From positions 3,410,001 through 3,474,000 of the forward strand of contig NZ_CP042436.1 of the NCBI RefSeq assembly GCF_007971025.1: 64,000 nt of DNA, in the 5' to 3' direction. The notes below the pieces were generated by a model, which searched no databases, was not told the origin of the DNA, and saw only the letters and a list, made by a program, of their open reading frames with translations. Shown here piece by piece: positions 1 through 8,103 of the stretch; the first letter of the stretch is position 1; every line of letters starts with the position of its first letter. This DNA is from Mucilaginibacter ginsenosidivorans. GTDB taxonomy: Bacteria > Bacteroidota > Bacteroidia > Sphingobacteriales > Sphingobacteriaceae. The position numbers were made by a program, and so were the translations under genes.

Positions 1-123
1 GCCCGGTACGAATAATTCGTAAAATTCTTTCCATTTGGTCACAGTGCCAATAGCTGCGGTGGCAACTACGACAATGCCAATGATCAAACCGAACTTAAGT
101 TCAACAGCAACCGGTTTTGCCAT
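1..123 (-). CDS. 5' end of an unidentified membrane-anchored protein (partial)
   Basis: An open frame starts at an ATG (complement of 121-123) and runs off the left edge, giving 41 residues. After a short polar stretch (MAKPVAVELK) there is one hydrophobic segment at about residues 11-28, followed by the polar run TKWKEFYE. This fits a single N-terminal membrane anchor or uncleaved signal. Too little is present to name a family. It is transcribed away from the terminator at 194-227, so it has its own promoter in the 70 bases between. Confidence 0.5.
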   Translation of the reverse strand, partial: MAKPVAVELKFGLIIGIVVVATAAIGTVTKWKEFYELFVPG

Positions 124-193
124 AAACAATGCTATAGATCAATGATTTAACCCATTTTCATTCTAATTTACGCATTTCAATTGTTTTCAAACA

Positions 194-227
194 AAAATGA
201 CTTATCAGTGTCCTGGTAAGTCATTTT
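194..227 (-). terminator. Intrinsic terminator of the PepSY gene
   Basis: A 15-bp stem (AAAATGACTTATCAG with CTGGTAAGTCATTTT, one T-G wobble) closes a TGTC loop. Read on the minus strand, it follows the stop of the PepSY gene and is followed by a T-rich run (TTTTTGTTT). This is a textbook intrinsic terminator. Confidence 0.85.
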
Positions 228-238
228 AATGGGTGCAA

Positions 239-1330
239 TTATTGTCTTATTTTGGTTGATGCTGCGCCTTTTTTTAATTTTCGTCCCAGCCACATTTTCA
301 GCCCGCTTACAATTTGCACAACAAGAACCAGACAGACCAGCAAGCCAAAAAACTTAGAAGGAATTCCGAAAATATCGCCGGTATGTATAGCACGGGTCGC
401 AACCTTAAGGCGTGTGCCGGCCGGAGCGGTGCGTGAGCCTTCGGCATATAGTACTTTTGCTGTGTACGGATCTATTATTACCATGCTCCTTCCGCCAGGG
501 GTAAGATCCTCCGGATAGCGACAACGGATGAAATATGCGTCCGCTGGCCCGGCGACGTTTATATTAAAAGGGGTAACACCCGGCAAAGCATTACGGGCTG
601 CCTGCAACGCACTGTCTGGCGTTATCTGCTTTTTGCCAGGCTGAGAAATGATTTTTATATCAGGCATAGGTGTAGGTCTGCTTGATGTGAGTTTGTACAT
701 CAACGGTACTGTCTGATGTTCGAAACCGATAATTACGCCTGTGACGACAGGAACGAGCAGGAATATAAATACAAACGCCCCTGTCATGCTATGCAGATCG
801 AACCAAAATTGCCGTGAGTTACTCCCTGAACGAATTGACAACTGTTTTTGCTTCCACCACAAAACCAGGCCGGCAGGCAGTATGATCAGCATGCAAACAC
901 CGGCCCATGTCATGATCGACTTGCCGATATTGTGTTTGTCGTGAAAAGCCAGGCGAAGATGGAGTTGATGAATGATGTTCTGTGTATTTTCCCAAAAATC
1001 AGGCTCCGTCATCGTGCCTAATATTTTACCCGAATATTGATCGATGTAAATAGTTTGGTTATTGGTGTAAGCTTTATATGAAATCCCGGGCGAGGTGGCT
1101 ATATCATACGAGCCAATTGTATCAAGGGGATAAGCCTTGTGAATAGCATCACTTATGGCACCAAGTGACAATTGCTTGCCCTTAGGCTCAACATAGGAAA
1201 GACGTGCATGTAGCAAATGGTCGAGCTCCGGCTCAAAGGCCATAAAGCAGCCTGTAACAGCAAACACGAGTATGAACGGGCTTGCTATTATGGAGGACCA
1301 TAAATGCAGTTTGAAAAAAAATCTGCGCAT
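239..1330 (-). CDS. PepSY-associated TM helix domain protein (PiuB/iron-regulated membrane protein type)
   Basis: A 363-residue inner-membrane protein of the PepSY-TM family. Membrane segments lie at about residues 10-32, 140-160, 185-205 and 330-352, with periplasmic PepSY-like domains between them. Typical family features are the N-terminal HLWSSIIASPFILVFAVTGC segment, the conserved IIHQLHLRL stretch before the second helix, and a WLGRKLKKG end. Relatives are usually found with siderophore or haem TonB receptors and are thought to reduce or release iron in the periplasm, but the biochemistry is not settled. It sits alone here, with its own terminator at 194-227. A TAnnTTTG box ends 4 nt before the ATG, so the mRNA may lack a leader. 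Confidence 0.85.
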   Translation of the reverse strand: MRRFFFKLHLWSSIIASPFILVFAVTGCFMAFEPELDHLLHARLSYVEPKGKQLSLGAISDAIHKAYPLDTIGSYDIATSPGISYKAYTNNQTIYIDQYSGKILGTMTEPDFWENTQNIIHQLHLRLAFHDKHNIGKSIMTWAGVCMLIILPAGLVLWWKQKQLSIRSGSNSRQFWFDLHSMTGAFVFIFLLVPVVTGVIIGFEHQTVPLMYKLTSSRPTPMPDIKIISQPGKKQITPDSALQAARNALPGVTPFNINVAGPADAYFIRCRYPEDLTPGGRSMVIIDPYTAKVLYAEGSRTAPAGTRLKVATRAIHTGDIFGIPSKFFGLLVCLVLVVQIVSGLKMWLGRKLKKGAASTKIRQ

Positions 1331-1334
1331 GGCT

Positions 1335-1342
1335 CAAAAATA
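1335..1342 (-). promoter_or_regulatory. TAnnTTTG -7 box 4 nt before the PepSY ATG
   Basis: The minus strand reads TATTTTTG, then AGCC, then ATG. This matches the Bacteroidota -7 consensus TAnnTTTG. The spacing puts the expected transcription start at or next to the start codon. Confidence 0.5.
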
Positions 1343-1353
1343 TGTTGGATAAA

Positions 1354-1382
1354 CATCGCCCCGCACAATTGACGGGGCGATG
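1354..1382 (-). terminator. Hairpin terminator of the blaI-M56 operon
   Basis: A perfect 10-bp stem (CATCGCCCCG with CGGGGCGATG) with a 9-nt loop lies 18 nt past the stop codon of the M56 gene on the minus strand. It is followed by TTTAT, a weak U tract, but the GC-rich stem is strong. Confidence 0.75.
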
Positions 1383-1400
1383 ATGGAGGGTCAACTGAAC

Positions 1401-3260
1401 TTATTTTTTACCTTTTTTTGTGGTGATAACAATAACCCCATTTTTCCCCTTTTCACCATAGGTGTCTTTTGCAGCCTTGTCTTTTAATACCTGTATAGAT
1501 GAGATATCGTCCGGGTCCACTTTCTTTATACTCTGTACTGTTTTGCCATCCACAACTATCAGGGGCTCTGTACCTCCCTCACTGCCGGCATCTCTGACCA
1601 CGTAGGTTATGCCGGTAGATTTTTTGTCTTTGCCGGTGATATAAACTTTGTCCGCAGCTTTAGGGGCAACAGTGTAAGTTCCGTTTGCTGTCACAATGGT
1701 GTTAGTGGAGGCCGTTACATAAACCTTGTTCCTGAACGCAGATTTGGCATAACCCTCAGCTTTTACAGGTGCTGCATCGGAGCCAGAAACATTTTTGGTA
1801 TATACAGTCACTTCGGGCGCTTCGTCAGACGATGAAGTTGAAGACGAGCCTGATACACCAGAACCCGCAGATACGGCGGCGGGCGCAACATCAGAACTTG
1901 CCGCTGTCGACGCGGTGGCCATGTTCCTCGCCCTGGCCAGTGTGCCGCCTCCCATGGCTTTATCTAATCTTTCTTTCAAATACTTGCCTTTGTCGGAGTC
2001 GTCGGTAGTAATAAACAATACTTCCGGCTTATCCAGCATAAAATCAACAAATTGCTTTGCATCCGTTGCAGGCACCATGTCCAAACTTTTCACTTTATCC
2101 GGATCGAGTGCCTTAGCTTCTTCTCGTGTCGCTTTGGCTCCGTTAATTACAAATTCAACCGAGTCGACCCTTTTATCACTTGTTATCAGCATATTCTTTT
2201 TTCCGTTCTTTGATTTTCCTGCGTAGATAGTATCGGCATTGAATCTGGTTTTGATTTTTTGAACCGGATTGGTTTTTTCAGCTATTACAACCGGGTGTTT
2301 GATCGGTCTGTCGTCGCTGCTAATAGTCACGCTTTTAATGGCCGAACTAAGCGAAGATTTGATACTATTAAGCCCTTTTTTGGCAATATCAGCCTTGGAT
2401 ATGCTAAAAATAAGCAGCAAAGCAACAACAATAGGCGCTACTAATATATAACGGCCCAGTTTTATTCGGGATGATCTTTTAGTGTTCATCATGATAATTC
2501 GTTTTTTAATTGTTGAAATATTGAAATTGTTAACTATGGTATTTGGTGTACCCGCCATGCTCACGTTCAACAGGCTGTACTGGTATTGCTTACTATCTAT
2601 ACCTTTTTCAAGTATTTTTCGGTCGGTAATAAACTCTATATTTTCGCGTACGGCTTTTTTCATGAGCCATACCCCCGGATTGAACCAGTAGAATACCGTG
2701 CTCAATTCGGCAAGTAGAATATCAAGGGTGTGCCATTGATTTACATGCACCTGTTCATGTTCAAGAACTTTTTCCAGGTCGGCAGGAGCAAGCGTGCGGG
2801 GGTTCACAAAAATGCTTTGCCAGAACGAAAAGGGACTCACATCACCTTCGATCAGTCGCACAGGACGATCATTCACATGGCCGGGTGTCGAATGACGGTA
2901 GAGCCTGTACAGCGAAAATAATTGCACGCCAAGGCGCAATGCAAACACGATAGCGCCTACCCAAAAGACCACTTCGGCCCATTGCCAATAATTGGGCTGG
3001 TTAAGCGGCATGGCGAAATTTTCGGCCGGGGTCTTCCATTGCAGTATCACCTTTTGCACCGGGGCGGCCAGTTGCTGATGCCGCTTCAAAAAGCCGTTGA
3101 CATTAATAAATGGATAAATGGTGGAAAACAGGATGGCTGTTACCAGGTATATGCGATTGAGTGTATAAAAGGTAAGATGGCGCAATACCAGGTAATAACC
3201 CAGGCAAAAAAGCACTAGGGCTATGTTTACCTTAAACAGGAATGTGAACAATGCAGGCAT
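1401..3260 (-). CDS. BlaR1-type M56 family metallopeptidase with C-terminal TonB-plug-like motif
   Basis: A 619-residue membrane protein. Residues 1-115 hold three hydrophobic helices, and an M56 zinc-peptidase domain follows with HEQVH at 168-172 and downstream acidic residues in RENIEFITD. A fourth membrane segment lies at about 272-290 (YILVAPIVVALLLIFSI). The rest is predicted to lie outside: a Ser/Ala-rich linker (about 445-480) and a C-terminal stretch with IVVDGK, DISSIQVLKD and GKNGVIVITTKKG, the signature seen in TonB receptor plug domains. In the BlaR1/MecR1 model, a sensed signal activates cytoplasmic proteolysis of the BlaI partner. Here blaI lies 5 nt upstream in the same operon. 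The signal is unknown; no beta-lactamase gene is nearby. Confidence 0.88.
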   Translation of the reverse strand: MPALFTFLFKVNIALVLFCLGYYLVLRHLTFYTLNRIYLVTAILFSTIYPFINVNGFLKRHQQLAAPVQKVILQWKTPAENFAMPLNQPNYWQWAEVVFWVGAIVFALRLGVQLFSLYRLYRHSTPGHVNDRPVRLIEGDVSPFSFWQSIFVNPRTLAPADLEKVLEHEQVHVNQWHTLDILLAELSTVFYWFNPGVWLMKKAVRENIEFITDRKILEKGIDSKQYQYSLLNVSMAGTPNTIVNNFNISTIKKRIIMMNTKRSSRIKLGRYILVAPIVVALLLIFSISKADIAKKGLNSIKSSLSSAIKSVTISSDDRPIKHPVVIAEKTNPVQKIKTRFNADTIYAGKSKNGKKNMLITSDKRVDSVEFVINGAKATREEAKALDPDKVKSLDMVPATDAKQFVDFMLDKPEVLFITTDDSDKGKYLKERLDKAMGGGTLARARNMATASTAASSDVAPAAVSAGSGVSGSSSTSSSDEAPEVTVYTKNVSGSDAAPVKAEGYAKSAFRNKVYVTASTNTIVTANGTYTVAPKAADKVYITGKDKKSTGITYVVRDAGSEGGTEPLIVVDGKTVQSIKKVDPDDISSIQVLKDKAAKDTYGEKGKNGVIVITTKKGKK

Positions 3261-3265
3261 GATGT

Positions 3266-3628
3266 TTACTTTTTAGGGTTTTCGATCAGTTTGATTATTT
3301 CCTTCAGATCGCTCGCGCTGATCTTCTTTTCGTTGGCGAAAAATGTTACCAGGTCTTTATATGAGTTCTGGAAATAGTCGCTTACAAAGCCATTCATAAA
3401 CTTCTTTTTATATTCTTCTTCCTGTATGGATGCACTGTAACGATAAACGTTGCCAACTTTTTCGCTGGTAAGAAAACCTTTGCGTTCAAGGTTTTTTATG
3501 GTCGACGCCAGCGTAGTATATGGCGGCCTTGGCTCGCTCATCTCTTCGAGGAAATCTTTTACCGATCCTGCCCCGCATTGCCATACGGCCTGCATTGCGT
3601 CTTCTTCCTGTTTGGTCAATTTTTCCAT
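3266..3628 (-). CDS. BlaI/MecI family transcriptional repressor
   Basis: 120 residues, the usual length for this family. The N-terminal winged helix carries the family stretch LTKQEEDAMQAVWQCGAG and the recognition region PYTTLASTIKNLERKGFL; a charged C-terminal helix region would form the dimer. BlaI repressors bind dyad operators as dimers and are removed when the partner M56 peptidase is activated. That peptidase is the next gene, 5 nt downstream. A cluster of TTCGTA/TACGAA half-sites lies just before this start codon and overlaps a TAGATTTA -7-like box, which predicts autorepression and possible control of the divergent SDR gene. Confidence 0.92.
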   Translation of the reverse strand: MEKLTKQEEDAMQAVWQCGAGSVKDFLEEMSEPRPPYTTLASTIKNLERKGFLTSEKVGNVYRYSASIQEEEYKKKFMNGFVSDYFQNSYKDLVTFFANEKKISASDLKEIIKLIENPKK

Positions 3629-3633
3629 GTCAA

Positions 3634-3669
3634 TTACGATTGTTTCGTAAATCTACGAACATTTCGTAA
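3634..3669. promoter_or_regulatory. Candidate BlaI operator cluster
   Basis: Four alternating half-sites lie in 36 bp: TTACGA (3634-3639), TTCGTA (3644-3649), TACGAA (3654-3659) and TTCGTAA (3663-3669). The central pair forms a perfect 16-bp dyad, TTCGTA-AATC-TACGAA. The minus-strand sequence TAGATTTA inside the dyad resembles a -7 box 20 nt before blaI. The position between blaI and the SDR gene fits a repressor site. The link to BlaI is inferred from position only. Confidence 0.65.
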
Positions 3670-3766
3670 TAATCCAAATTATTTTACATTTTTTAACATT
3701 TTATTTTTGAGTGACACCTACAAAACAATTATCTCTCTATCTTGTCCATCAATAAATTGCAGCACT

Positions 3767-4603
3767 ATGGCAGCCATTACAACGGTTATTACAGGTTCAA
3801 CATCGGGTATAGGGAAAGTTGCAGCGCTCGAACTGGCTAAAAAAGGGCATGCAATTTATATGCTCGTTCGCAATACGCCAAAGGGCGAACGGGTGAGGGA
3901 AGAGATAATGGCGCAGACGGGCAATAAGAATATCTTCGTTGTACGGTGCGACGTTTCCGATATGCAAAGCGTACGCGAAGCGGCTGAAGAACTAAAGGCA
4001 AAATTGTTCGGCATTAACATATTGATCAATAATGCCGGGAGCGCATTCACGGAAAAGCAATTGAGTAAGGATGGTTTCGAGATGACGTTTGCGCTCAACC
4101 ACCTGGGCCATTTCCTGTTAACGACAAGCTTAATGCCCCTGCTCGAGCGCGGCCAGGCGCGTATAATCAATGTAAGTTCACAAGGACATCAACGTGCAAA
4201 ACCCAATTTCGACGATCTTAAGTGGGAACATACACCTTATAAAGTAATGAAGGCCTATGGTATCAGTAAACTATACAATATCTACTTTACAAAATCGCTC
4301 GCGGAAAGATATAAAGATAAAGGTATTGTATCCTATGCTTTGCACCCGGGCGTAGTAAACACCAATATTTGGGATGGTGTGAAAGGAATAGCGCGCCTGT
4401 TTGTAGGCGTGTTAAAACTATTTATGATAACACCTGAGAAAGGCGCCGAGACAATTATTTACCTGGCAACACAACCAAAATTGGAAAAGAACAGCGGTAA
4501 ATACTTTATTAAATGCAAGGTTGCTAAAAACTCGCTGATAGCGGATAACGCAGAAGCACGGAACAAACTATGGGCAATCAGCGAAAAGTTGGTAAAAATT
4601 TAA
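3767..4603 (+). CDS. SDR family NAD(P)-dependent oxidoreductase (retinol dehydrogenase-like)
   Basis: A classical short-chain dehydrogenase of 278 residues from the ATG at 3767. The open frame extends upstream, but those codons do not resemble the family and pass through the blaI operator. The cofactor loop TGSTSGIG is at 9-16, NNAG at 88-91, the catalytic Ser in NVSSQGH at about 137, and YGISK (Tyr164, Lys168) completes the active site. The layout and the HPGVVNTNIW segment resemble RDH11-14/WWOX-type SDRs acting on lipid alcohols or aldehydes; the true substrate cannot be read from sequence. It is divergent from blaI and shares its intergenic operator region. Confidence 0.9.
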   Translation: MAAITTVITGSTSGIGKVAALELAKKGHAIYMLVRNTPKGERVREEIMAQTGNKNIFVVRCDVSDMQSVREAAEELKAKLFGINILINNAGSAFTEKQLSKDGFEMTFALNHLGHFLLTTSLMPLLERGQARIINVSSQGHQRAKPNFDDLKWEHTPYKVMKAYGISKLYNIYFTKSLAERYKDKGIVSYALHPGVVNTNIWDGVKGIARLFVGVLKLFMITPEKGAETIIYLATQPKLEKNSGKYFIKCKVAKNSLIADNAEARNKLWAISEKLVKI

Positions 4604-4692
4604 GTACAATTATATGTTGTAACCACTTTTTTTCGCTTGAGTCATGGAATTGTCATTCCAATCACTATATTAGTTTCCTGAATTAATACCTT

Positions 4693-5178
4693 ATGATGAT
4701 CAACAAAAAAATAGCTATTGCCGCCGGCTTGTTCGGCGCTATGGCACTGGGTATCGCAGCGTCGATGCCGCAGGAACGACAGGAGCCAAAATTGGTTAAC
4801 CTGAAGGTTTTCCCTAAGAACATACCATTCAGAGTACTGGATCATACCATGGATGTCTGGTCGGCTTCGCTGGGTGTACACTGTAATTTTTGCCATGTAC
4901 GCAACGAGCAGACCAATAAAATGGACTTCGCCAGTGATGCCAAGCCCGAAAAGAATATGGCCCGCGAAATGTATAAAATGGCGGCTAAGATCAACAAGAA
5001 ATTTTTCAAAGCTCAAAAAGATTCGCTGGGCATGGTGATGGAAAGCAGCGTCAATTGCTATACCTGTCATAACGGCACAGCACATCCCGAAGCAAAAATA
5101 CCCGAAAGAAGACGCGGACCTGGTGGCCCGCCACCGGGAGGACCTGGTCCGGGCGGCCCGCCTCCGGGACAAAAATAA
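4693..5178 (+). CDS. Secreted diheme c-type cytochrome
   Basis: 161 residues. It has an N-terminal signal segment (about 4-24) and two haem-binding motifs, CNFCH at 64-68 and CYTCH at 122-126, in a small fold of the type often annotated as photosynthetic-reaction-centre-like c-type cytochrome in Bacteroidota. Haem would be attached in the periplasm, probably by the Ccm proteins encoded near 33-46 kb. The last 22 residues are a Pro/Gly-rich tail after an RRR cluster, which is unusual and may tether or flexibly link the cytochrome. No redox partner is adjacent. A terminator follows at 5186. Confidence 0.85.
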   Translation: MMINKKIAIAAGLFGAMALGIAASMPQERQEPKLVNLKVFPKNIPFRVLDHTMDVWSASLGVHCNFCHVRNEQTNKMDFASDAKPEKNMAREMYKMAAKINKKFFKAQKDSLGMVMESSVNCYTCHNGTAHPEAKIPERRRGPGGPPPGGPGPGGPPPGQK

Positions 5179-5185
5179 TATTGGC

Positions 5186-5221
5186 AAGGCGCTTCATGTA
5201 TGAGGCGCCTTTGTTATTTTT
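5186..5221 (+). terminator. Intrinsic terminator after the c-type cytochrome
   Basis: The stem AAGGCGC / GCGCCTT (5186-5192 and 5205-5211) has a 12-nt loop and is followed by TTGTTATTTTT. It lies 7 nt beyond the cytochrome stop codon. Confidence 0.8.
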
Positions 5222-5235
5222 AACTCATCATTACC

Positions 5236-5736
5236 ATGTCATCAAACATTATTATTCGTGACGCCAGGGAAGAAGATATTCAGGGCATCCTTGATATTTA
5301 CAACCATGTGATACTGAATACCACCTCGGTATATAGCGAGCAGCCACATACCTATGAAATGCGGCTGGGTTGGTACAATGACCGTATTAATAATAGCTTC
5401 CCTGTGTTTGTCGCTGACGCTGAGGGGCAGGTGGCCGGTTTCAGCAGTTTCGGGCATTTCAGGGTTTGGCCATGTTACCGCTATACGGTTGAAAATTCCG
5501 TATATGTCCACACCGACCATCGAGGTAAAGGTATCAGCAAGTTACTGATACAACCGCTGATAGATAGGGCCCGCGAAATGGGCTTGCACGCCATGATCGC
5601 AGGGATAGATGCTGACAATCAAATTAGCCATAACCTTCACCGCTCATTCGGTTTTGTTGAGGTTGCACATTTTAAAGAGGTGGGTTACAAATTTGGCCGT
5701 TGGTTAGATCTTAAGTTTATGGAATTGATAATCTGA
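5236..5736 (+). CDS. GNAT N-acetyltransferase, phosphinothricin/methionine-sulfone acetyltransferase type
   Basis: A 166-residue single-domain GNAT. The opening IRDAREEDIQGILDIYNHVI, the early TTSVY segment, the acetyl-CoA loop RGKGIS at 96-101 and the late HRSFGFVEVAHF are typical of the Pat/MnaT (YncA) subgroup, which acetylates phosphinothricin, methionine sulfoximine or related amino-acid analogues. The exact substrate cannot be decided from sequence. It has its own position after the cytochrome terminator and faces the DUF5009 gene convergently. Confidence 0.88.
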   Translation: MSSNIIIRDAREEDIQGILDIYNHVILNTTSVYSEQPHTYEMRLGWYNDRINNSFPVFVADAEGQVAGFSSFGHFRVWPCYRYTVENSVYVHTDHRGKGISKLLIQPLIDRAREMGLHAMIAGIDADNQISHNLHRSFGFVEVAHFKEVGYKFGRWLDLKFMELII

Positions 5737-5903
5737 TTATTATAGACTATTGGTTAAAGTTGATTAATTGTAAATTAATGTAACATTACTGATAGGAAAG
5801 TATTTTGTGGAAAAGTCGTAATAACCTTTACAACCATCAGGCGTAAAAGTACCCGATCTGTTATAGGTAAGATTAATAACAAATACGTTCTTTACCCAAT
5901 CCA

Positions 5904-5936
5904 AAATCCCTGTTACGCTAACGCGGGCAGGGATTT
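5904..5936. terminator. Bidirectional hairpin between the GNAT and DUF5009 genes
   Basis: A perfect 9-bp stem AAATCCCTG / CAGGGATTT (5904-5912 and 5928-5936) with a 15-nt loop lies between two convergent genes. The flanking T-runs are short. The remaining intergenic DNA (5737-5903) is AT-rich and shows nothing else. Confidence 0.6.
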
Positions 5937-5976
5937 CTTGTTAATAAGCTTATAAGATGATCGAAAGGTTATCGCA

Positions 5977-7170
5977 TCATATTTTTAGCTTCAGATGCTT
6001 TTTAGCCAGTAGCCCTCCAATAATTACCACCACAAAAGCAACCGCCCACGATCTGAAAAACCCGCCCCAGCCGTAATTAAGAAATTCGGGGTAATGAAAA
6101 TGTACCAGCTTATAAAAACCAATCTGCAGATAAGGTATCAGGTAGCAGGTAAGGGTAGCGGTCCCTGCCGGCCATATAAGGCTGAACCAATTTTTCTTTC
6201 CTTTAAAATCGACGAGGTAGATCATCACTTCAAACACAAGGATACTGATACCAATACAGATAAATATCCAGGCAGGAGTGGAGCGTATTTTGGAGATACC
6301 TTCAGTGTAAGGGCGGATGAGTAATCCTGCTGCTATAGCAAGGCACCCTGCAAGCAAAAGCAACGCCCAGAGTTTGGTATTATAACCTTTCGCAACCATG
6401 CGCGAGTACCACAGCGAAACTACTGTACCAGCCAGTACCAGTGATATCGACGAGCCGTCATAAATGCCTATGATATGTAAATGCAGCTTCATACTGTGAT
6501 TAAGGATATTGAGTCCCATAAATACAATAAAGGCGATGATCACTCCTGTGAAATTTCCCTTCACCAAAAAGTAGACAAACGCGCAAACCAGGTACGACCA
6601 GCCGATAATACCCAGTATACCCCACCACTCGGGTCGCAGGCCGTGAACCTCCTCGCCGCGACCACCGACATAAAGAAAAGCCATCGTCAGCAATACGAGC
6701 CATCCCAGGCCTATTAAAAAGTATTTTTTAACCTTATCCAGTGTCTCAGGGTAATCCAGCCAGATAAGGAAAAAACTAACGGTGATCAGTATCTCCCAAA
6801 CGGATTCGGGCAGCACGGCGTGGGCCGAATTATAGCTTTCCAGGTTCACGTGCATAAAACCCATTACCAAAAGTGCGAACGAACGCGATATGATCGAAAA
6901 AGCGATCGATCCTGATGATGCCCCTGTTTGCCACTTACGGTTTATTGCCAGCGGTATCGAAAGCCCTACGATAAACAGGAACGCCGGGAAAATGGTATCG
7001 GCAAAGCCCATTTTATCATCCATCCGTTTGGCATGATCCATCCATTCGGGTATGCCCTTAACGCCGCTCAGGTCGTTGATAAATATCATACATAGCATGT
7101 TGAGCGCACGAAACGCATCGACGGATAAAAGACGTTTAGGGGAACTGCTGGAAAGGGTGGCCTGGCTCAT
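5977..7170 (-). CDS. DUF5009/HgsNAT-type membrane acyltransferase
   Basis: A 397-residue polytopic membrane protein with about ten hydrophobic segments. The opening RLLSVDAFRALNMLCMIFIN, the DTIFPAFLFIVGLSIPLAI helix and the later HLHIIGIYDG region match the DUF5009/DUF1624 family, related to heparan-alpha-glucosaminide N-acetyltransferase. Such proteins move an acetyl group across the membrane onto a sugar. No sugar-degrading gene is next to it, so the substrate is unknown. A relative from the same superfamily lies at 61399-62550. Confidence 0.82.
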   Translation of the reverse strand: MSQATLSSSSPKRLLSVDAFRALNMLCMIFINDLSGVKGIPEWMDHAKRMDDKMGFADTIFPAFLFIVGLSIPLAINRKWQTGASSGSIAFSIISRSFALLVMGFMHVNLESYNSAHAVLPESVWEILITVSFFLIWLDYPETLDKVKKYFLIGLGWLVLLTMAFLYVGGRGEEVHGLRPEWWGILGIIGWSYLVCAFVYFLVKGNFTGVIIAFIVFMGLNILNHSMKLHLHIIGIYDGSSISLVLAGTVVSLWYSRMVAKGYNTKLWALLLLAGCLAIAAGLLIRPYTEGISKIRSTPAWIFICIGISILVFEVMIYLVDFKGKKNWFSLIWPAGTATLTCYLIPYLQIGFYKLVHFHYPEFLNYGWGGFFRSWAVAFVVVIIGGLLAKKHLKLKI

Positions 7171-7353
7171 GTGCTTTAAGTTGTAAAATTGCTCACCTAA
7201 GTTATTAAAATATTTTAAAATGTTCGGCTAAGTTGATATAATCGAAATCACGAAACATGCGGCTACATTAAGTGTTCACGCCGCCGCCGTTTGCCAACCC
7301 TGTTTCTCCTAAAATGCCCTCTTTATCAATTATTTGCTATTTACACTAAGGCG

Positions 7354-7788
7354 TCAATCTGGTGGTGTTTCGCAAACCGGGTGATGAAAACATAACCCAT
7401 ACTCATCCGGATCTCTCACATAAATAGCTTTCCATCCATAACCGGTTATGATGGGAGCCTCCAGTTCAATCCCCTTGCATACAAAATACTGATACAGGCC
7501 ATCAATGTCCGGGCAGTCAAAATAAAAACACAGATCCCTGTGGCCTTTGACACGGGTTTTATCGGGCTGAGCCGGGCGGTTTTCTTTTTCATAGACCGTA
7601 TTCAACATTAGGACGGCGCCTTTGTGTTCAAGTAATACCCAGTCAACGTCATCTCCCTCACCCGAGCTCATCTTTTTGTCAAAGCCAAGTATATCCCGGT
7701 AAAAATGCAGGGAAATGGGCATGTCAAATACTTCGATATAGGGTGCTATGCCTTCAATTTCGGGCATTTTAGCTGTTGTGCTGTCCAT
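7354..7788 (-). CDS. VOC (glyoxalase/bleomycin-resistance) superfamily protein
   Basis: 144 residues from the ATG at 7788, one VOC module with paired beta-alpha-beta-beta-beta units. Typical features are IAPYIEVFDMPISLHFYRDILGF near the N-terminus and YVRDPDEYGLCFHHP near the end, where metal ligands (Glu and His) usually sit. The frame is open up to 7893, but that extension (IIRPINYFLTLFKI) is unlike the family. A TAACTTTA promoter-like sequence lies between the two possible starts, favouring 7788. Function could be small-molecule binding or a dioxygenase/isomerase-like reaction. Confidence 0.78.
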   Translation of the reverse strand: MDSTTAKMPEIEGIAPYIEVFDMPISLHFYRDILGFDKKMSSGEGDDVDWVLLEHKGAVLMLNTVYEKENRPAQPDKTRVKGHRDLCFYFDCPDIDGLYQYFVCKGIELEAPIITGYGWKAIYVRDPDEYGLCFHHPVCETPPD

Positions 7789-7951
7789 GGTGTGGATTTT
7801 GAATAAAGTTAAAAAATAATTGATTGGGCGTATAATTGGTGATCCGATCACTTTACCGTCGACCAACACGGTCATTGCTTCGTTCCTTTTCACAATTACA
7901 CCGTTTTTATATGCAGCATAGAGACGTATTTGAATTAAGGAAAAACCAAAA

Positions 7952-8011
7952 ACCCTCTTTACCGCTCACGGTAGAGAGGGTGACCCAGCGAAGCGTCGGT
8001 CGGGTGAGTCC
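7952..8011. repeat. Double-hairpin intergenic repeat
   Basis: The first stem pairs ACCCTCTTTACCG (7952-7964) with CGGTAGAGAGGGT (7969-7981), 12 of 13 pairs canonical and one wobble. It is followed directly by a second imperfect stem, GACCC...CGGGT, around AGCGAAGCGTCGGT, ending in GAGTCCCC. It lies between divergently transcribed genes, so it is not a terminator. The form resembles a REP/BIME-like dispersed repeat; copy number cannot be seen here. The rest of 7789-8103 shows no gene. Confidence 0.55.
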
Positions 8012-8103
8012 CCGCCATGCATCACAATCTTTCTGTTTTCAAAGATTAATTTCCAATCTCCCTCCTTTACCCTTATTTTGACCATAATTTTTGCTAAACT
8101 TCC

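Noticed and set aside
3578..3766. N-terminal extension of the SDR protein
   Set aside because: It would cross blaI and its operator and adds residues not seen in SDRs; the ATG at 3767 directly precedes the cofactor-binding strand.
4605..4621. TACAA/TTGTA hairpin after the SDR gene as a terminator
   Set aside because: Only a 5-bp AT-rich stem; the following T run is offset by five bases. Too weak to list.
4642..5187. 181-codon minus-strand frame opposite the c-type cytochrome
   Set aside because: The plus-strand frame has two CxxCH motifs, a signal peptide and a terminator; the minus frame is a shadow of the repeated Pro/Gly codons.
7789..7893. 35-residue N-terminal extension of the VOC protein
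   Set aside because: Not similar to the family and separated from the domain by a promoter-like TAACTTTA sequence.
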